A stretch of 64,000 nucleotides of DNA from Oscillospiraceae bacterium (GTDB taxonomy: Bacteria > Bacillota > Clostridia > Oscillospirales > Oscillospiraceae). Shown one piece after another: positions 18,108 to 25,886 of this stretch. The translations under genes and the position numbers were made by a program. The stretch spans positions 50,422-114,421 of the forward strand of contig SVLU01000002.1 of the NCBI GenBank assembly GCA_015067795.1, written 5' to 3'. The notes beneath the pieces were generated by a model that was not told where the DNA came from, did not search any database, and saw only the letters and a program-made list of their open reading frames with translations. The stretch's first letter is position 1. Each line of letters opens with the position of its first letter.

Positions 18108-18713
18108 ATGAATTATACAATAGAAACAAGTGATGAGGTTCTTTGGCAGGCGGCTTCATATGGTGATGCCCATGCGGAAGAGATACTCATAGAAAAATAT
18201 AATCGACTCGTGAAGATCTGCTCACGCCCCTTCTTCCTGGCAGGCGGCGACAGCGAGGATCTTATCCAGGAGGGTATGATGGGATTACTCTCCGCCATCA
18301 GGCAATTCGACCCGGCTCGAGATACAGCGTTTAAGACCTATGCAGAAAACTGCATCCGCAACAGATTATTATCAGCGATCAAGTCAGCATCAAGGTTTAA
18401 GCACACCCCTCTGAATGAATCCGTTTCATTTGAATCTCCAATGTTTGACGACATGGCTCATCCATCCGGTTTAATGCGCGATCCTGAGGAGCTTATCATA
18501 GCCAGAGAACGGCTGGCCGAAGTGAACAGCGTGCTTAGTGGTTCTCTGTCCCAATTAGAAAAAAAGGTTTTGGAGTTCTATTTGTCAGGACTTTCTTATC
18601 AGGAAATTGCAGATGCCATTTCCAAAACTCCAAAATCCATCGACAATGCTGTACAGCGAATCAGGAAAAAGCTGGCACAGTTACTTAATTCCGGCGATAT
18701 CAGCAAAAGCTGA
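18108..18713 (+). CDS. RNA polymerase sigma factor, SigH-like
   Basis: The 201-residue protein has sigma-70 region 2 (EDLIQEGMMGLLSAIRQFDPARDTAFKTYAENCIRNRL, about residues 48-86) and region 4 with a helix-turn-helix (LSYQEIADAISKTPKSIDNAVQRIRKKL, about residues 160-190). Length and lack of region 1 or 3 match the sporulation/stationary sigma-H group of Clostridia. Identity as Spo0H itself cannot be fixed from sequence alone. ATG at 18108 is preferred over the adjacent TTG at 18105. It stands alone under a sigma-A-type promoter; no anti-sigma gene is adjacent. Confidence 0.85.
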   Translation: MNYTIETSDEVLWQAASYGDAHAEEILIEKYNRLVKICSRPFFLAGGDSEDLIQEGMMGLLSAIRQFDPARDTAFKTYAENCIRNRLLSAIKSASRFKHTPLNESVSFESPMFDDMAHPSGLMRDPEELIIARERLAEVNSVLSGSLSQLEKKVLEFYLSGLSYQEIADAISKTPKSIDNAVQRIRKKLAQLLNSGDISKS

Positions 18714-18763
18714 ACGCAAATACAGCCCATTGGGTAAGACTTAGTCAAAAGTGAGGATTCAAC

Positions 18764-19042
18764 ATGTACGAAGATAAGACTTTAAAATGCAAAGAATGCG
18801 GTAATGAGTTCGTTTTCACAGCTGGCGAACAGGAATTTTATGCAGAACGCGGCTTCCAGAATGAGCCACAGCGCTGCAAGCCATGCCGTGACGCTCGCAA
18901 GAACCTGACACGTGGCCCAAGAGAATTCTTTACAGCTACCTGTGCAGCTTGCGGCGGCGAAGCAAAGGTTCCATTTGAACCAAAGTCCGACAGACCTGTA
19001 TACTGCAGCGATTGCTTTGCAAAGATGAAGGAACAGGCATAA
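18764..19042 (+). CDS. Small double zinc-ribbon protein
   Basis: The 92-residue protein carries two Cys4 modules: CKECGNEFVFTAGEQEFY with RCKPCR (residues 9-42), and CAACGGEAKVPF with YCSDCF (residues about 64-86). The first resembles the zinc-ribbon found in many short Clostridial proteins; the second is a CxxC/CxxC knuckle. A cytosolic nucleic-acid or protein-binding role is likely but unproven. Codon use is strongly biased, like highly expressed genes. A terminator follows. Confidence 0.8.
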   Translation: MYEDKTLKCKECGNEFVFTAGEQEFYAERGFQNEPQRCKPCRDARKNLTRGPREFFTATCAACGGEAKVPFEPKSDRPVYCSDCFAKMKEQA

Positions 19043-19067
19043 TTGCATATTAACTTAATATGTACGG

Positions 19068-19098
19068 AAAACGGGATGCATATGCGTCCCGTTTTTTT
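19068..19098 (+). terminator. Terminator of the zinc-ribbon gene
   Basis: Arms 19068-19076 and 19087-19095 form a nine-pair stem with AACGGGA/TCCCGTT, followed by seven T. Confidence 0.85.
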
Positions 19099-19120
19099 GC
19101 GCTTTACTCTAATTTTATTG

Positions 19121-19148
19121 TTGAATTTTTCGTCAATATTGGTATAAT
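19121..19148 (+). promoter_or_regulatory. Promoter of the DUF1858 gene
   Basis: TTGAAT (19121-19126) and TATAAT (19143-19148) are 16 bases apart, 32 bases before the start codon. Confidence 0.7.
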
Positions 19149-19180
19149 AAGCTTGTACTATAATTAGGAGGTAAATTTAA

Positions 19181-19390
19181 ATGTTTAATAGAGATACAAT
19201 CATTTCCGAAGTTCTGCAGAAGGCTCCACAGTCCGCTCCTCTGTTCTATTCCATCGGTATGCATTGCCTCGGCTGTGCTATGGCAAGCGGCGAGACTCTG
19301 GCACAAGCTTGTGCAGTTCACGGCGTAGACGCTGATGATTTCATCGCTCGTCTCAATGCTTACGTTGCTCAGCTCCAGACTGCTGAATAA
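19181..19390 (+). CDS. DUF1858 protein (hybrid-cluster-associated/ScdA_N-like)
   Basis: This 69-residue protein contains GMHCLGCAMASGETLAQACAVHGVD, the CxxC-containing signature of DUF1858, which also occurs as the N-terminal domain of ScdA/RIC iron-sulfur repair proteins and beside hybrid cluster proteins. The two cysteines at about residues 29 and 32 are probably redox- or metal-active. No function is established for the stand-alone form. It has its own promoter, a TAGGAGG ribosome-binding site and a downstream hairpin. Confidence 0.88.
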   Translation: MFNRDTIISEVLQKAPQSAPLFYSIGMHCLGCAMASGETLAQACAVHGVDADDFIARLNAYVAQLQTAE

Positions 19391-19412
19391 TCAATAAGGA
19401 AATTTGAAAACC

Positions 19413-19442
19413 ATTAAGCCTGACACATAAGTCAGGCTTAAT
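19413..19442 (+). terminator. Terminator-like hairpin after the DUF1858 gene
   Basis: A 12-base-pair stem (19413-19424 with 19431-19442) lies between the DUF1858 gene and trmK. The T-run is poor, so partial read-through into trmK is plausible. Confidence 0.55.
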
Positions 19443-19457
19443 TGCTAAATATGAAAT

Positions 19458-20147
19458 ATGATAAAATTGACAAAACGACTTGAAGCAATTAAAAATCACA
19501 TATCTGTCGGTGCTAATGTCATTGATGTTGGTACTGACCACGGCTATATCCCGGTTTACCTTGCAGTTAATGATATAGCAGAGAGCATCATTGCGGCTGA
19601 TATTAACAGCGGTCCGCTTTCCAAAGCCAGGGAACTGGCAAAGGAATACGATGTGACCGACAAAATGAGCTTTGTACTTACTGACGGTCTTAATGGAATT
19701 GAACCCAATGCTGATACTATCATTATTGCTGGCATGGGCGGTGAGACGATAATCAGCATCCTTGAAGCCGCTCCATGGGTGCGTGAAAATGGCGTGAAGC
19801 TTATTTTACAGCCACAGTCCAAGATAAGTGATCTTACTCTGTGGCTTGCTGAAAATGGCTTTGCTGTGAAGTCCTGTGAGCTTGTGTGCGAGCGTGAAAA
19901 GTATTATATAATCATGGAGGTCATGGCAGGTGAAGTTGTTCAGGAAGCATTTGATCCTATGTACGCCGAAAAGCTGTTATTAAATGCTCATGACCCGATA
20001 CTTCCGGAATACTTGGAAAATCTCATCCGCCGTCAGAGACATATTGTAAAGGGACTTGAAGAGTCTAAGAATTGTGAACAGCTTGAGGAAAACAAAGCTG
20101 TTCTTGCGAAACTAATGGAACTGAAAGGGGAGACTGAAAAATGGTAA
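19458..20147 (+). CDS. trmK: tRNA (adenine(22)-N1)-methyltransferase
   Basis: The 229-residue protein matches TrmK (YqfN): the N-terminal LTKRLEAIKNHI, the SAM-binding motif VIDVGTDHGYIPVYL, IIIAGMGGETI and LILQPQSKISDLTLWL. TrmK methylates N1 of A22 in the D-loop of tRNAs and is essential in several Firmicutes. As in B. subtilis it is followed by the Nif3-like gene (YqfO), overlapping it by seven bases. No strong ribosome-binding site is visible before the ATG. Confidence 0.93.
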   Translation: MIKLTKRLEAIKNHISVGANVIDVGTDHGYIPVYLAVNDIAESIIAADINSGPLSKARELAKEYDVTDKMSFVLTDGLNGIEPNADTIIIAGMGGETIISILEAAPWVRENGVKLILQPQSKISDLTLWLAENGFAVKSCELVCEREKYYIIMEVMAGEVVQEAFDPMYAEKLLLNAHDPILPEYLENLIRRQRHIVKGLEESKNCEQLEENKAVLAKLMELKGETEKW

Positions 20148-20911
20148 CTGTCAGAGATATACTTAATAATCTTGAAGAATTAGCTCCTGTTTCTCTGAAA
20201 ATGGATTTTGACAATGTGGGTCATCTTGTGGGCTGTAAGGAAGATGAGGTTAGCCGTATTCTTGTGGCTCTTGATATAACAGATGAAGTCATTGAAGAAG
20301 CTGCAAGTGAGGGTGTACAGCTTATCGTTTCTCATCATCCGTTATTCTTTGGACTTAAAAATGTGGTGAGTGATGACCTGACCGGCAGAAAAATTATTAA
20401 ACTCATTAAGAAAGGTATTTCAGCCATCTGTATGCACACCAATCTTGATGCCGCAGAGGGCGGTGTAAACTCCTGTCTTGCTGAGACCTGTGGTATCATT
20501 GAGCCTGTCAAGCTTTTTGACAAGCCTGACAATATCGGATACTATGGAGAGCTTCCTGAGACTATGGCTTTTGAGGATTATCTGAGTTTCGTTAAGAATG
20601 CACTCAATACTAACGGTCTCCGCTATGTTGAGTCCGGAAAGGCTGTAAGAAAAGTTGCTGTTGTGGGTGGCTCAGGCGGTGATGATATGGAAAGAGCCGT
20701 TGAGCTTGGATGCGATACATTCATTACAGCAGACCTTAAATATCATAAGTTCATACAGGCTAAGGAGTCCGGAATTAATCTTATAGACGGTGATCATTTC
20801 TGTACCGAAAACGTAGTTGTACCTGCTCTGGAAAAGAGACTTACCGAATACTTCCCTGAAATTCAGGTAATTATATCAAAAAAGCACAAGCAGACGGTGC
20901 AGTTTTTTTAG
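20141..20911 (+). CDS. Nif3-like dinuclear metal-centre protein
   Basis: The 256-residue protein has all Nif3/YqfO-type metal ligands: VSHHPLFF, CMHTNLDAAEGGVN and LIDGDHFCTEN. Similar proteins are GTP cyclohydrolase I type 2-like by annotation, but the activity is not established. It lacks the PII-like inserted domain found in longer YqfO forms. It overlaps trmK, a conserved neighbour, indicating co-expression. Confidence 0.93.
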   Translation: MVTVRDILNNLEELAPVSLKMDFDNVGHLVGCKEDEVSRILVALDITDEVIEEAASEGVQLIVSHHPLFFGLKNVVSDDLTGRKIIKLIKKGISAICMHTNLDAAEGGVNSCLAETCGIIEPVKLFDKPDNIGYYGELPETMAFEDYLSFVKNALNTNGLRYVESGKAVRKVAVVGGSGGDDMERAVELGCDTFITADLKYHKFIQAKESGINLIDGDHFCTENVVVPALEKRLTEYFPEIQVIISKKHKQTVQFF

Positions 20912-20923
20912 TATAAACGCCTA

Positions 20924-20952
20924 TTGAAATCTGTGCGGAGAGATACTATTAT
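20924..20952 (+). promoter_or_regulatory. Promoter of the S-component/coaX unit
   Basis: TTGAAA (20924-20929) and TATTAT (20947-20952) are 17 bases apart. The predicted leader is about 75 bases; it can form a stem from CTTGGAG near 20987 with CTCAAG near 20996-21001. No known riboswitch consensus was recognised. Confidence 0.65.
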
Positions 20953-21032
20953 AAAGACATAGTTTTGCGCTGTACCCTTGGAGTAAATCTTTATGCTCAA
21001 GATGAGTGGGCAGCAGCAGGGAGGTTTTTAAA

Positions 21033-21656
21033 TTGAATAAAAGTATTTCTCGCACAGGTTATTTAACCAGACTGTCGGTACTGCTGGCGTTAGTTATCAT
21101 ACTAACCGTACTTAACATTGGCAACATACCGATAGGACCGATCGTAGCAACCATTTATCAAATTCCGGTAATCGTAGGGGCAGTGCTCCTGGGTACGGGA
21201 GCAGGATGTATTTTGGGCGGCGCATGGGGTATCCTGTGCTTTTATCTTGCCGTCACAGGTCAGACAACTGATATTGTTGCTCTCGGCATCGTTCAGCAGA
21301 ATGTTCTGCTCTATTTCGTAATTGCATTTGTTCCACGCTTTATGGTAGGTCTTATTTCCGGCCTTCTCAGTTCAGCATTTAAGAAGATCAACTTCTTCCG
21401 TAAGCACAATGTTATTCCTTTTGCAATCACCGGTGCGGTTGGTGCTCTTACAAACACCGTACTCTATCTCGGCGCTCTCTATATTTTCGTAAAACAGCTT
21501 CTTGCAGAGCTTTATGAAATCGACATCAGTGCCGTTGGCGGAATGGTAATGGGCGTTGCAACTACCAACGGTCTTATTGAAGCGGCACTTTCCTGTGTTG
21601 TTGTTGCCGCAATCTGCAAGGCTCTCAGCCATGTTGATAAAGGACTTAAGATTTAA
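21033..21656 (+). CDS. ECF transporter S component, probably for pantothenate
   Basis: The 207-residue membrane protein has about six hydrophobic segments and the S-component style N-terminal Arg-rich start then ARLSVLLAL-like first helix. S components capture a vitamin and dock with a shared ECF energising module (EcfA, EcfA', EcfT), which is not in the window. Its position 20 bases upstream of the pantothenate kinase gene coaX suggests pantothenate as the substrate; this is inference. The start is TTG at 21033 with AGGGAGG about eight bases upstream, rather than GTG at 21006. Confidence 0.82.
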   Translation: MNKSISRTGYLTRLSVLLALVIILTVLNIGNIPIGPIVATIYQIPVIVGAVLLGTGAGCILGGAWGILCFYLAVTGQTTDIVALGIVQQNVLLYFVIAFVPRFMVGLISGLLSSAFKKINFFRKHNVIPFAITGAVGALTNTVLYLGALYIFVKQLLAELYEIDISAVGGMVMGVATTNGLIEAALSCVVVAAICKALSHVDKGLKI

Positions 21657-21676
21657 GTTATTGAAAGGTTCAAATT

Positions 21677-22450
21677 ATGATTCTTGCACTTGATATTGGA
21701 AATACACATATTGTTATGGGCTGTCTTGAGGATAATGAGATCAGGAAGGTTGCCAGAATGGCTACCGATCCCCTCAGAACAGAGCATGAATACGCTGTTA
21801 TGATAAAGCAAATTCTTGAAATCGACAGCATTGACAATCGAGGTTTTGACGGAGCCATTATTTCCTCCGTTGTGCCGCCTCTCACTTCTACCTTGAAAAA
21901 GGCAATAGAACGTGTTACAGGCCGCAAACCTATGGTCCTTGGTGCAGGTTTAAAGACTGGTCTTAACATCATGCTCGATAATCCCGCTCAGCTTGGCAGT
22001 GACCTTGTTGCGGCAGGTGTTGCGGCACAGGCTGACTACAAGCTTCCTGTTATCATCATTGATATGGGTACTGCTACTACCATCACGGTTATAAATGAAA
22101 ACTCCGCATTTCTTGGCGGTGCTATCATTCCCGGTACCGCTCTTTCCATGAATGCCCTGGCAAGCGGAACTTCTCAGCTTCCAAAGGTTTCTATCGAAGC
22201 TCCGAAGCACTGTATCGGTACTAACACTATCGACTGCATGAAGTCAGGTGCTGTATTTGGTGCGGCTTCCATGCTGGACGGCATGATCGAGCGTATTGAA
22301 GCTGAGCTTGGGTGCGAAGCAAGCGTTGTTGCAACAGGCGGTCTTGCTCGGAGCATAACGCCATACTGCAAAAGAAAAATTGTTTGTGACGATGATCTTC
22401 TGCTCCGTGGTCTCGGTATTATTTACAATAAGAACGCAAGAAAAAGATAG
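21677..22450 (+). CDS. coaX: Type III pantothenate kinase
   Basis: The 257-residue protein has the ASKHA-fold motifs of CoaX: LALDIGNTHIVMG (phosphate-1), IIISSVVPPLT, LGSDLVAAGVAA, IDMGTATTITVI (phosphate-2) and GGAIIPGTALSMNAL. It phosphorylates pantothenate with ATP, using a monovalent cation, to begin coenzyme A synthesis. GAAAGG precedes the ATG and a terminator follows. Confidence 0.95.
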   Translation: MILALDIGNTHIVMGCLEDNEIRKVARMATDPLRTEHEYAVMIKQILEIDSIDNRGFDGAIISSVVPPLTSTLKKAIERVTGRKPMVLGAGLKTGLNIMLDNPAQLGSDLVAAGVAAQADYKLPVIIIDMGTATTITVINENSAFLGGAIIPGTALSMNALASGTSQLPKVSIEAPKHCIGTNTIDCMKSGAVFGAASMLDGMIERIEAELGCEASVVATGGLARSITPYCKRKIVCDDDLLLRGLGIIYNKNARKR

Positions 22451-22454
22451 TTTT

Positions 22455-22493
22455 CACGAGCCTGACCAAACGGTCAGGCTCGTGTATTTTTAT
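22455..22493 (+). terminator. Terminator of coaX
   Basis: A perfect 13-base-pair stem (22455-22467 with 22472-22484), loop AAAC, then TATTTTTAT. Confidence 0.92.
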
Positions 22494-22494
22494 A

Positions 22495-22523
22495 TTGACT
22501 TTTGTTGTCTAATGGTGTAGACT
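22495..22523 (+). promoter_or_regulatory. Promoter of the BlaI/M56 unit
   Basis: TTGACT (22495-22500) and TAGACT (22518-22523) are 17 bases apart. Both operator palindromes described separately overlap or abut this promoter. Confidence 0.65.
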
Positions 22524-22548
22524 ATATATAGAGTCTAACGCAGTAGAC
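22507..22548. promoter_or_regulatory. Double operator, two GTCTA-N6-TAGAC palindromes
   Basis: Two 16-base palindromes of form GTCTAA-N4-GTAGAC occupy 22507-22522 and 22533-22548, with 26 bases between centres. They cover the spacer and -10 region and the likely transcription start. BlaI/MecI repressors bind dyads containing TAC/GTA or TAGAC-like half-sites near their own promoters, so these are the expected autoregulatory sites of the downstream BlaI-family protein. Confidence 0.75.
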
Positions 22549-22561
22549 AAGGAGGTGCAAT

Positions 22562-22933
22562 ATGAGTATTCCAAAAATACACGAAAGCGAATACAGGTTT
22601 TGCCTTATTATGTGGGAGCATGAGCCTGTTACGGCTGTAGAGCTTGTTAAGCTGTGTCAGGAGCAGTTGGGTTGGAAAAGAACCACGACTTATACGGTTA
22701 TCAAACGTCTTGGAGAGCGTGGAGTTCTTAAAAATGAGAACGGAATTATCATATCTCTTGTTTCAAAGGATGATGCACAGGCATTTGAGATAGATGAGTT
22801 GGTAGAGAAAAAGTTTGAAGGCTCTCTGCCTGCCTTTATTGCGGCTTTTACCAAGCATCAGGAGATGTCTGAAAAAGAGCTGGATGAAATTCAGAATATG
22901 ATCGATCGTATTAGGAAAGGAGAATCAAAATGA
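22562..22933 (+). CDS. BlaI/MecI/CopY-family repressor
   Basis: The 123-residue protein is a winged-helix repressor: ESEYRFCLIMWEHEPVTAVELV, GWKRTTTYTVIKRLGERGVLKNENG (recognition helix and wing, residues about 36-62), and a C-terminal dimerisation part. BlaI-type repressors are inactivated by proteolysis triggered by an M56 sensor, here the next gene, whose start overlaps by four bases. AAGGAGGT precedes the ATG. Two palindromes at the promoter suggest autoregulation. Confidence 0.93.
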   Translation: MSIPKIHESEYRFCLIMWEHEPVTAVELVKLCQEQLGWKRTTTYTVIKRLGERGVLKNENGIIISLVSKDDAQAFEIDELVEKKFEGSLPAFIAAFTKHQEMSEKELDEIQNMIDRIRKGESK

Positions 22934-24750
22934 ATGAACTCTTTTTAAAGATCGTCAATATGAGCATTTCTGCAAGCTGGCTCGTTCTTGCTGTGCTTTT
23001 AATCAGACTTGTACTCAAAAAATCCCCAAAATGGGTCAACGTTTTGCTGTGGGGTATCGTTGCTGTCAGACTGCTCTGTCCGTTTTCCGTTGAGAGTATT
23101 TTTAGCATGATACCCAGTGCGGAAACAATTCCTGTTAACATCGAAATGGACACCACTCCTGTCATTAACAGCGGTATTAACGCAATAAACGATGTTGTTA
23201 ATCCGATAATAAGTCAATCAAACACAGCGGTTAATGGTGCAAGCGTAAATCCTTTGCAAATATGCGTGGCAATTCTTGCTAATATCTGGATTATGGGTAT
23301 TGCTGTTTTGCTGATCTATACTGCTGTTAGCTGCTATCGTCTTCACCGTAAGGTAGATACTGCAGTTATATTGAAGGATAACATCTTCCAAAGCGAGAAT
23401 GTAGGGTCGCCGTTTGTTTTTGGTATTATCAGACCGAGAATATATCTCCCATTTAAAATAGACGGAAAGGATTTGGAACACGTTATTGCCCATGAACAGG
23501 CACATATCTGCCGTAAGGATCATTGGTGGAAGCCTGTTGGATTTTTGATATTGATGATACATTGGTTCAATCCTCTCATGTGGCTTGCTTATGTGCTTCT
23601 GTGCCGTGACATTGAACTGGCTTGCGATGAAAGAGTTATCAAAGAATTGGATAACGAGCAGAGAGCAGATTATACTCAGGCACTTGTGGCCTGCAGTGTT
23701 GCTCGCCGTTTGATTGCCGCTTGTCCTTTGGCATTTGGCGAAGTCGGAGTTAGGGACAGAGTGAAATCGGTTATGAATTACAAAAAGCCTGCATTTTGGA
23801 TAATTAATATTTCAGTTTTCACCTGTGTGTTCGTTGCAATATGTTTTCTTACTGACCCTATTCCTGACAGAGAATTTCCAATGAATTGGAAAAATATAGC
23901 AGATCTTGCCGTGACGGATATTCTTGAGAATATAGCGGATATTGAAAACCTGGATGATACTTCTTTACTCAGTACAGATGAATTGGGTTTTGATTTAACG
24001 CTCACATCTGATTTTGAGCTGTATGGTGATGGAACTGTGAGCTTTTTCTATGTGGAGGGTCAGAAAACAAACAGTGCTCAGCTGAGGCTCTACCCAAATG
24101 ATCAACGATGCTATGTGACTAATACCTCTGAATTCGATAATGAGTCGAATATTCAAGTTCAAGCCTTTAAATTGCAGCACTATTTGGAAGCGATAAAGTA
24201 TTTGCCCCAGGAAGAAATTCGCAAGCGTTTTCCTGATGCTGATATGTATTTATTATCTCTGGTCGATTACAGTGAACTACACGATTTTGCAAATGGAATA
24301 ACATATAGTTCAGAAGGAATTATGGATTTGGACGACTGGTATATCCATCTTACTCTATTACCACTCTTTAAAAACGATGGTGAAGGATGGCATGGTGATA
24401 AAATGTTTACTCATCTCTATTACGGATATGAAGATGGTGTACAGCTTTCTGCTGAGCAAATATCAGACAAATTCTATCTGACCATAGGTGTGGAAGGCGT
24501 CACCAATATTGAGATAAAAACACCAAATACAAGCGGCGGATGCACAAATGCTGACGGTTCACCTTTCAAAAAGGGTGAACGTATTTGGCTTGAATGTCTG
24601 GATGGAGTATCCGATCTGCGTGGAGTAACTATAACCGCTATGAATGAAAACGGAGAAATCATATGGTCTGCGTCTATTCCCGATGATGCTGAAAACAGTG
24701 ACTTTGTCCGCCTGAGACAGGACGGCTGGGAGATCTCAAATATTGAATAA
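22930..24750 (+). CDS. BlaR1/MecR1-type M56 membrane metallopeptidase with novel C-terminal domain
   Basis: The 606-residue protein has about four membrane segments (residues 10-30, 38-55, 108-135, 296-315). The M56 zinc site HEQAH lies at residues 188-192 and a distal DIELACDE supplies the third ligand. In BlaR1 the extracellular C-terminus is a penicillin-binding class D beta-lactamase-like domain. Here the last 290 residues show no SxxK-containing PBP pattern; they look like a soluble, acidic, aromatic-rich domain. The signal sensed is therefore unlikely to be a beta-lactam, although this is inference. It overlaps the repressor gene. Confidence 0.88.
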   Translation: MNELFLKIVNMSISASWLVLAVLLIRLVLKKSPKWVNVLLWGIVAVRLLCPFSVESIFSMIPSAETIPVNIEMDTTPVINSGINAINDVVNPIISQSNTAVNGASVNPLQICVAILANIWIMGIAVLLIYTAVSCYRLHRKVDTAVILKDNIFQSENVGSPFVFGIIRPRIYLPFKIDGKDLEHVIAHEQAHICRKDHWWKPVGFLILMIHWFNPLMWLAYVLLCRDIELACDERVIKELDNEQRADYTQALVACSVARRLIAACPLAFGEVGVRDRVKSVMNYKKPAFWIINISVFTCVFVAICFLTDPIPDREFPMNWKNIADLAVTDILENIADIENLDDTSLLSTDELGFDLTLTSDFELYGDGTVSFFYVEGQKTNSAQLRLYPNDQRCYVTNTSEFDNESNIQVQAFKLQHYLEAIKYLPQEEIRKRFPDADMYLLSLVDYSELHDFANGITYSSEGIMDLDDWYIHLTLLPLFKNDGEGWHGDKMFTHLYYGYEDGVQLSAEQISDKFYLTIGVEGVTNIEIKTPNTSGGCTNADGSPFKKGERIWLECLDGVSDLRGVTITAMNENGEIIWSASIPDDAENSDFVRLRQDGWEISNIE

Positions 24751-24768
24751 TCTGAGCCTGACCGTGGT

Positions 24769-24931
24769 AAAGAACCCAGATATGTCATTCCAAGGAGCGA
24801 AGCGACGTGGGAATCTTATCTAAAACAGTTGAATAATCTTTACTTTTTAAATATTTAAGATACTTTTTTAAGATTGCCACGGTCCCTTCGGGACCTCGCA
24901 ATGACAAACTTTTGCTTTTTGACAGTCTGAG
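24769..24931. repeat. Dispersed palindromic repeat, copy A
   Basis: About 163 bases sharing long near-identical blocks with 56512-56681: a TGTCATTCC(G/A)AGGAGCGAAGCGACGT block on the left, a shared AT-rich middle, then AGATTGCCAC and CTCGCAATGACA on the right. Ends are inverted (TGTCATT versus AATGACA). Its left neighbour is the half-arm GAGCCTGACC at 24754 and its right neighbour is a terminator hairpin with matching arms. It has no coding capacity. Confidence 0.85.
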
Positions 24932-24959
24932 AGCTTGACCAAATCGGTCAGGCTCTTTT
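24931..24959 (+). terminator. Terminator right of repeat copy A
   Basis: Arms 24931-24940 and 24946-24955 form a ten-pair stem with one G-T pair, followed by TTTT. It may originally have terminated the M56 gene. Confidence 0.7.
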
Positions 24960-24966
24960 GCATATC

Positions 24967-25028
24967 TCATTCCCTTTCCTCATAGGATTAATCAATTAAG
25001 CTATCTTTGAAAGGAATGAGCCTATGAG
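24967..25028 (+). promoter_or_regulatory. Start-codon-sequestering leader structure before the pdaB-like gene
   Basis: Two crossing complementarities exist: 24967-24978 with the ribosome-binding site segment 25009-25020 (one bulge), and the perfect eight-base pair set 24979-24986 with 25021-25028, which includes the ATG. They are mutually exclusive as simple hairpins, or could form a pseudoknot. Either fold would hide the translation start. Confidence 0.4.
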
Positions 25029-25815
25029 GATTTTTAGACGCTTAGTGGAAAAATGGAATAATACTGCAAGAGATAATCGTGTTCTCACTTCAGTTGCAGT
25101 TGGAGCCCTTGCGGTTGTGTTGATATTTACGGCGATTTTGAGTCCTGCCATTGTTGGAGCATCGGCAGCAACACGGAGGCTTCCGATTTACTGCGTACAG
25201 AGAGATAACAAGGCGGTAAGCTTAACCTTTGATGCCGCATGGGGAAACGAGGATACAGAGCAGCTTATTGAGATACTGGGTACTTACGATGTTAAAGCCA
25301 CGTTTTTTGTGGTGGGTGAATGGGTGGATAAGTATCCCGAGTCTGTAAAAGCACTCCATGACGCAGGACATGAGGTGATGAACCATTCAGACGACCATGC
25401 TCATTTTTCAAGCCTTACAAATGAGCAGATAATTGATAATATCAATAAGTGCAATGACAAGATAGAAGCTGTAACAGGAGTCAGACCAACTCTTTTCAGA
25501 CCGCCCTACGGTGAATACGATGACCATGTTATTGCTGCTGTGGACTCCATGGGCATACATACAATTCAATGGGATGTTGATAGTCTTGATTGGAAAGACT
25601 TATCGGCATCAGAGATATATAGCCGTGTAACATCTAAGGTTGCTCCAGGAAGTATCGTTCTTTTCCACAATGCGGCATTACATACGCCCGAAGCTCTTGC
25701 GGATATTATAGAGTATCTCATCAGTGAGGGGTATTCCATAGTGCCTGTATCGGAGCTTATTCTAAAAGGTGAGTATACGATAGACCATACAGGCAGGCAA
25801 ATACCTGTTCAATGA
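25024..25815 (+). CDS. PdaB-like polysaccharide deacetylase
   Basis: The 263-residue protein has an N-terminal membrane anchor or signal (residues about 22-45) and a NodB domain. Motif 1 is SLTFDAAWGNED, the PdaB-type variant in which the second Asp of the usual TFDDG is replaced; motif 2 is NHSDDHAHF (metal His pair); RPPYGEYD, WDVDSLDW and VLFHN follow. PdaB in B. subtilis is a sporulation protein needed to maintain the spore state after cortex formation. GAAAGGA precedes the ATG. Confidence 0.9.
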   Translation: MRIFRRLVEKWNNTARDNRVLTSVAVGALAVVLIFTAILSPAIVGASAATRRLPIYCVQRDNKAVSLTFDAAWGNEDTEQLIEILGTYDVKATFFVVGEWVDKYPESVKALHDAGHEVMNHSDDHAHFSSLTNEQIIDNINKCNDKIEAVTGVRPTLFRPPYGEYDDHVIAAVDSMGIHTIQWDVDSLDWKDLSASEIYSRVTSKVAPGSIVLFHNAALHTPEALADIIEYLISEGYSIVPVSELILKGEYTIDHTGRQIPVQ

Positions 25816-25886
25816 TATTTTCTTTGTCAACCACCATGTCCTTTTCATAGAAATAAATGAAGTATTGAGTGATAGGAGACATGGAA

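Noticed and set aside
20953..21032. Possible folate-type or other vitamin riboswitch in the S-component leader
   Set aside because: The GGAGAG sequence falls upstream of the predicted transcription start and the remaining conserved elements of known folate, thiamine, FMN and cobalamin aptamers are absent.
24785..24970. A 61-residue minus-strand frame over repeat copy A
   Set aside because: It lies within the palindromic repeat and is not preserved in copies B or C.
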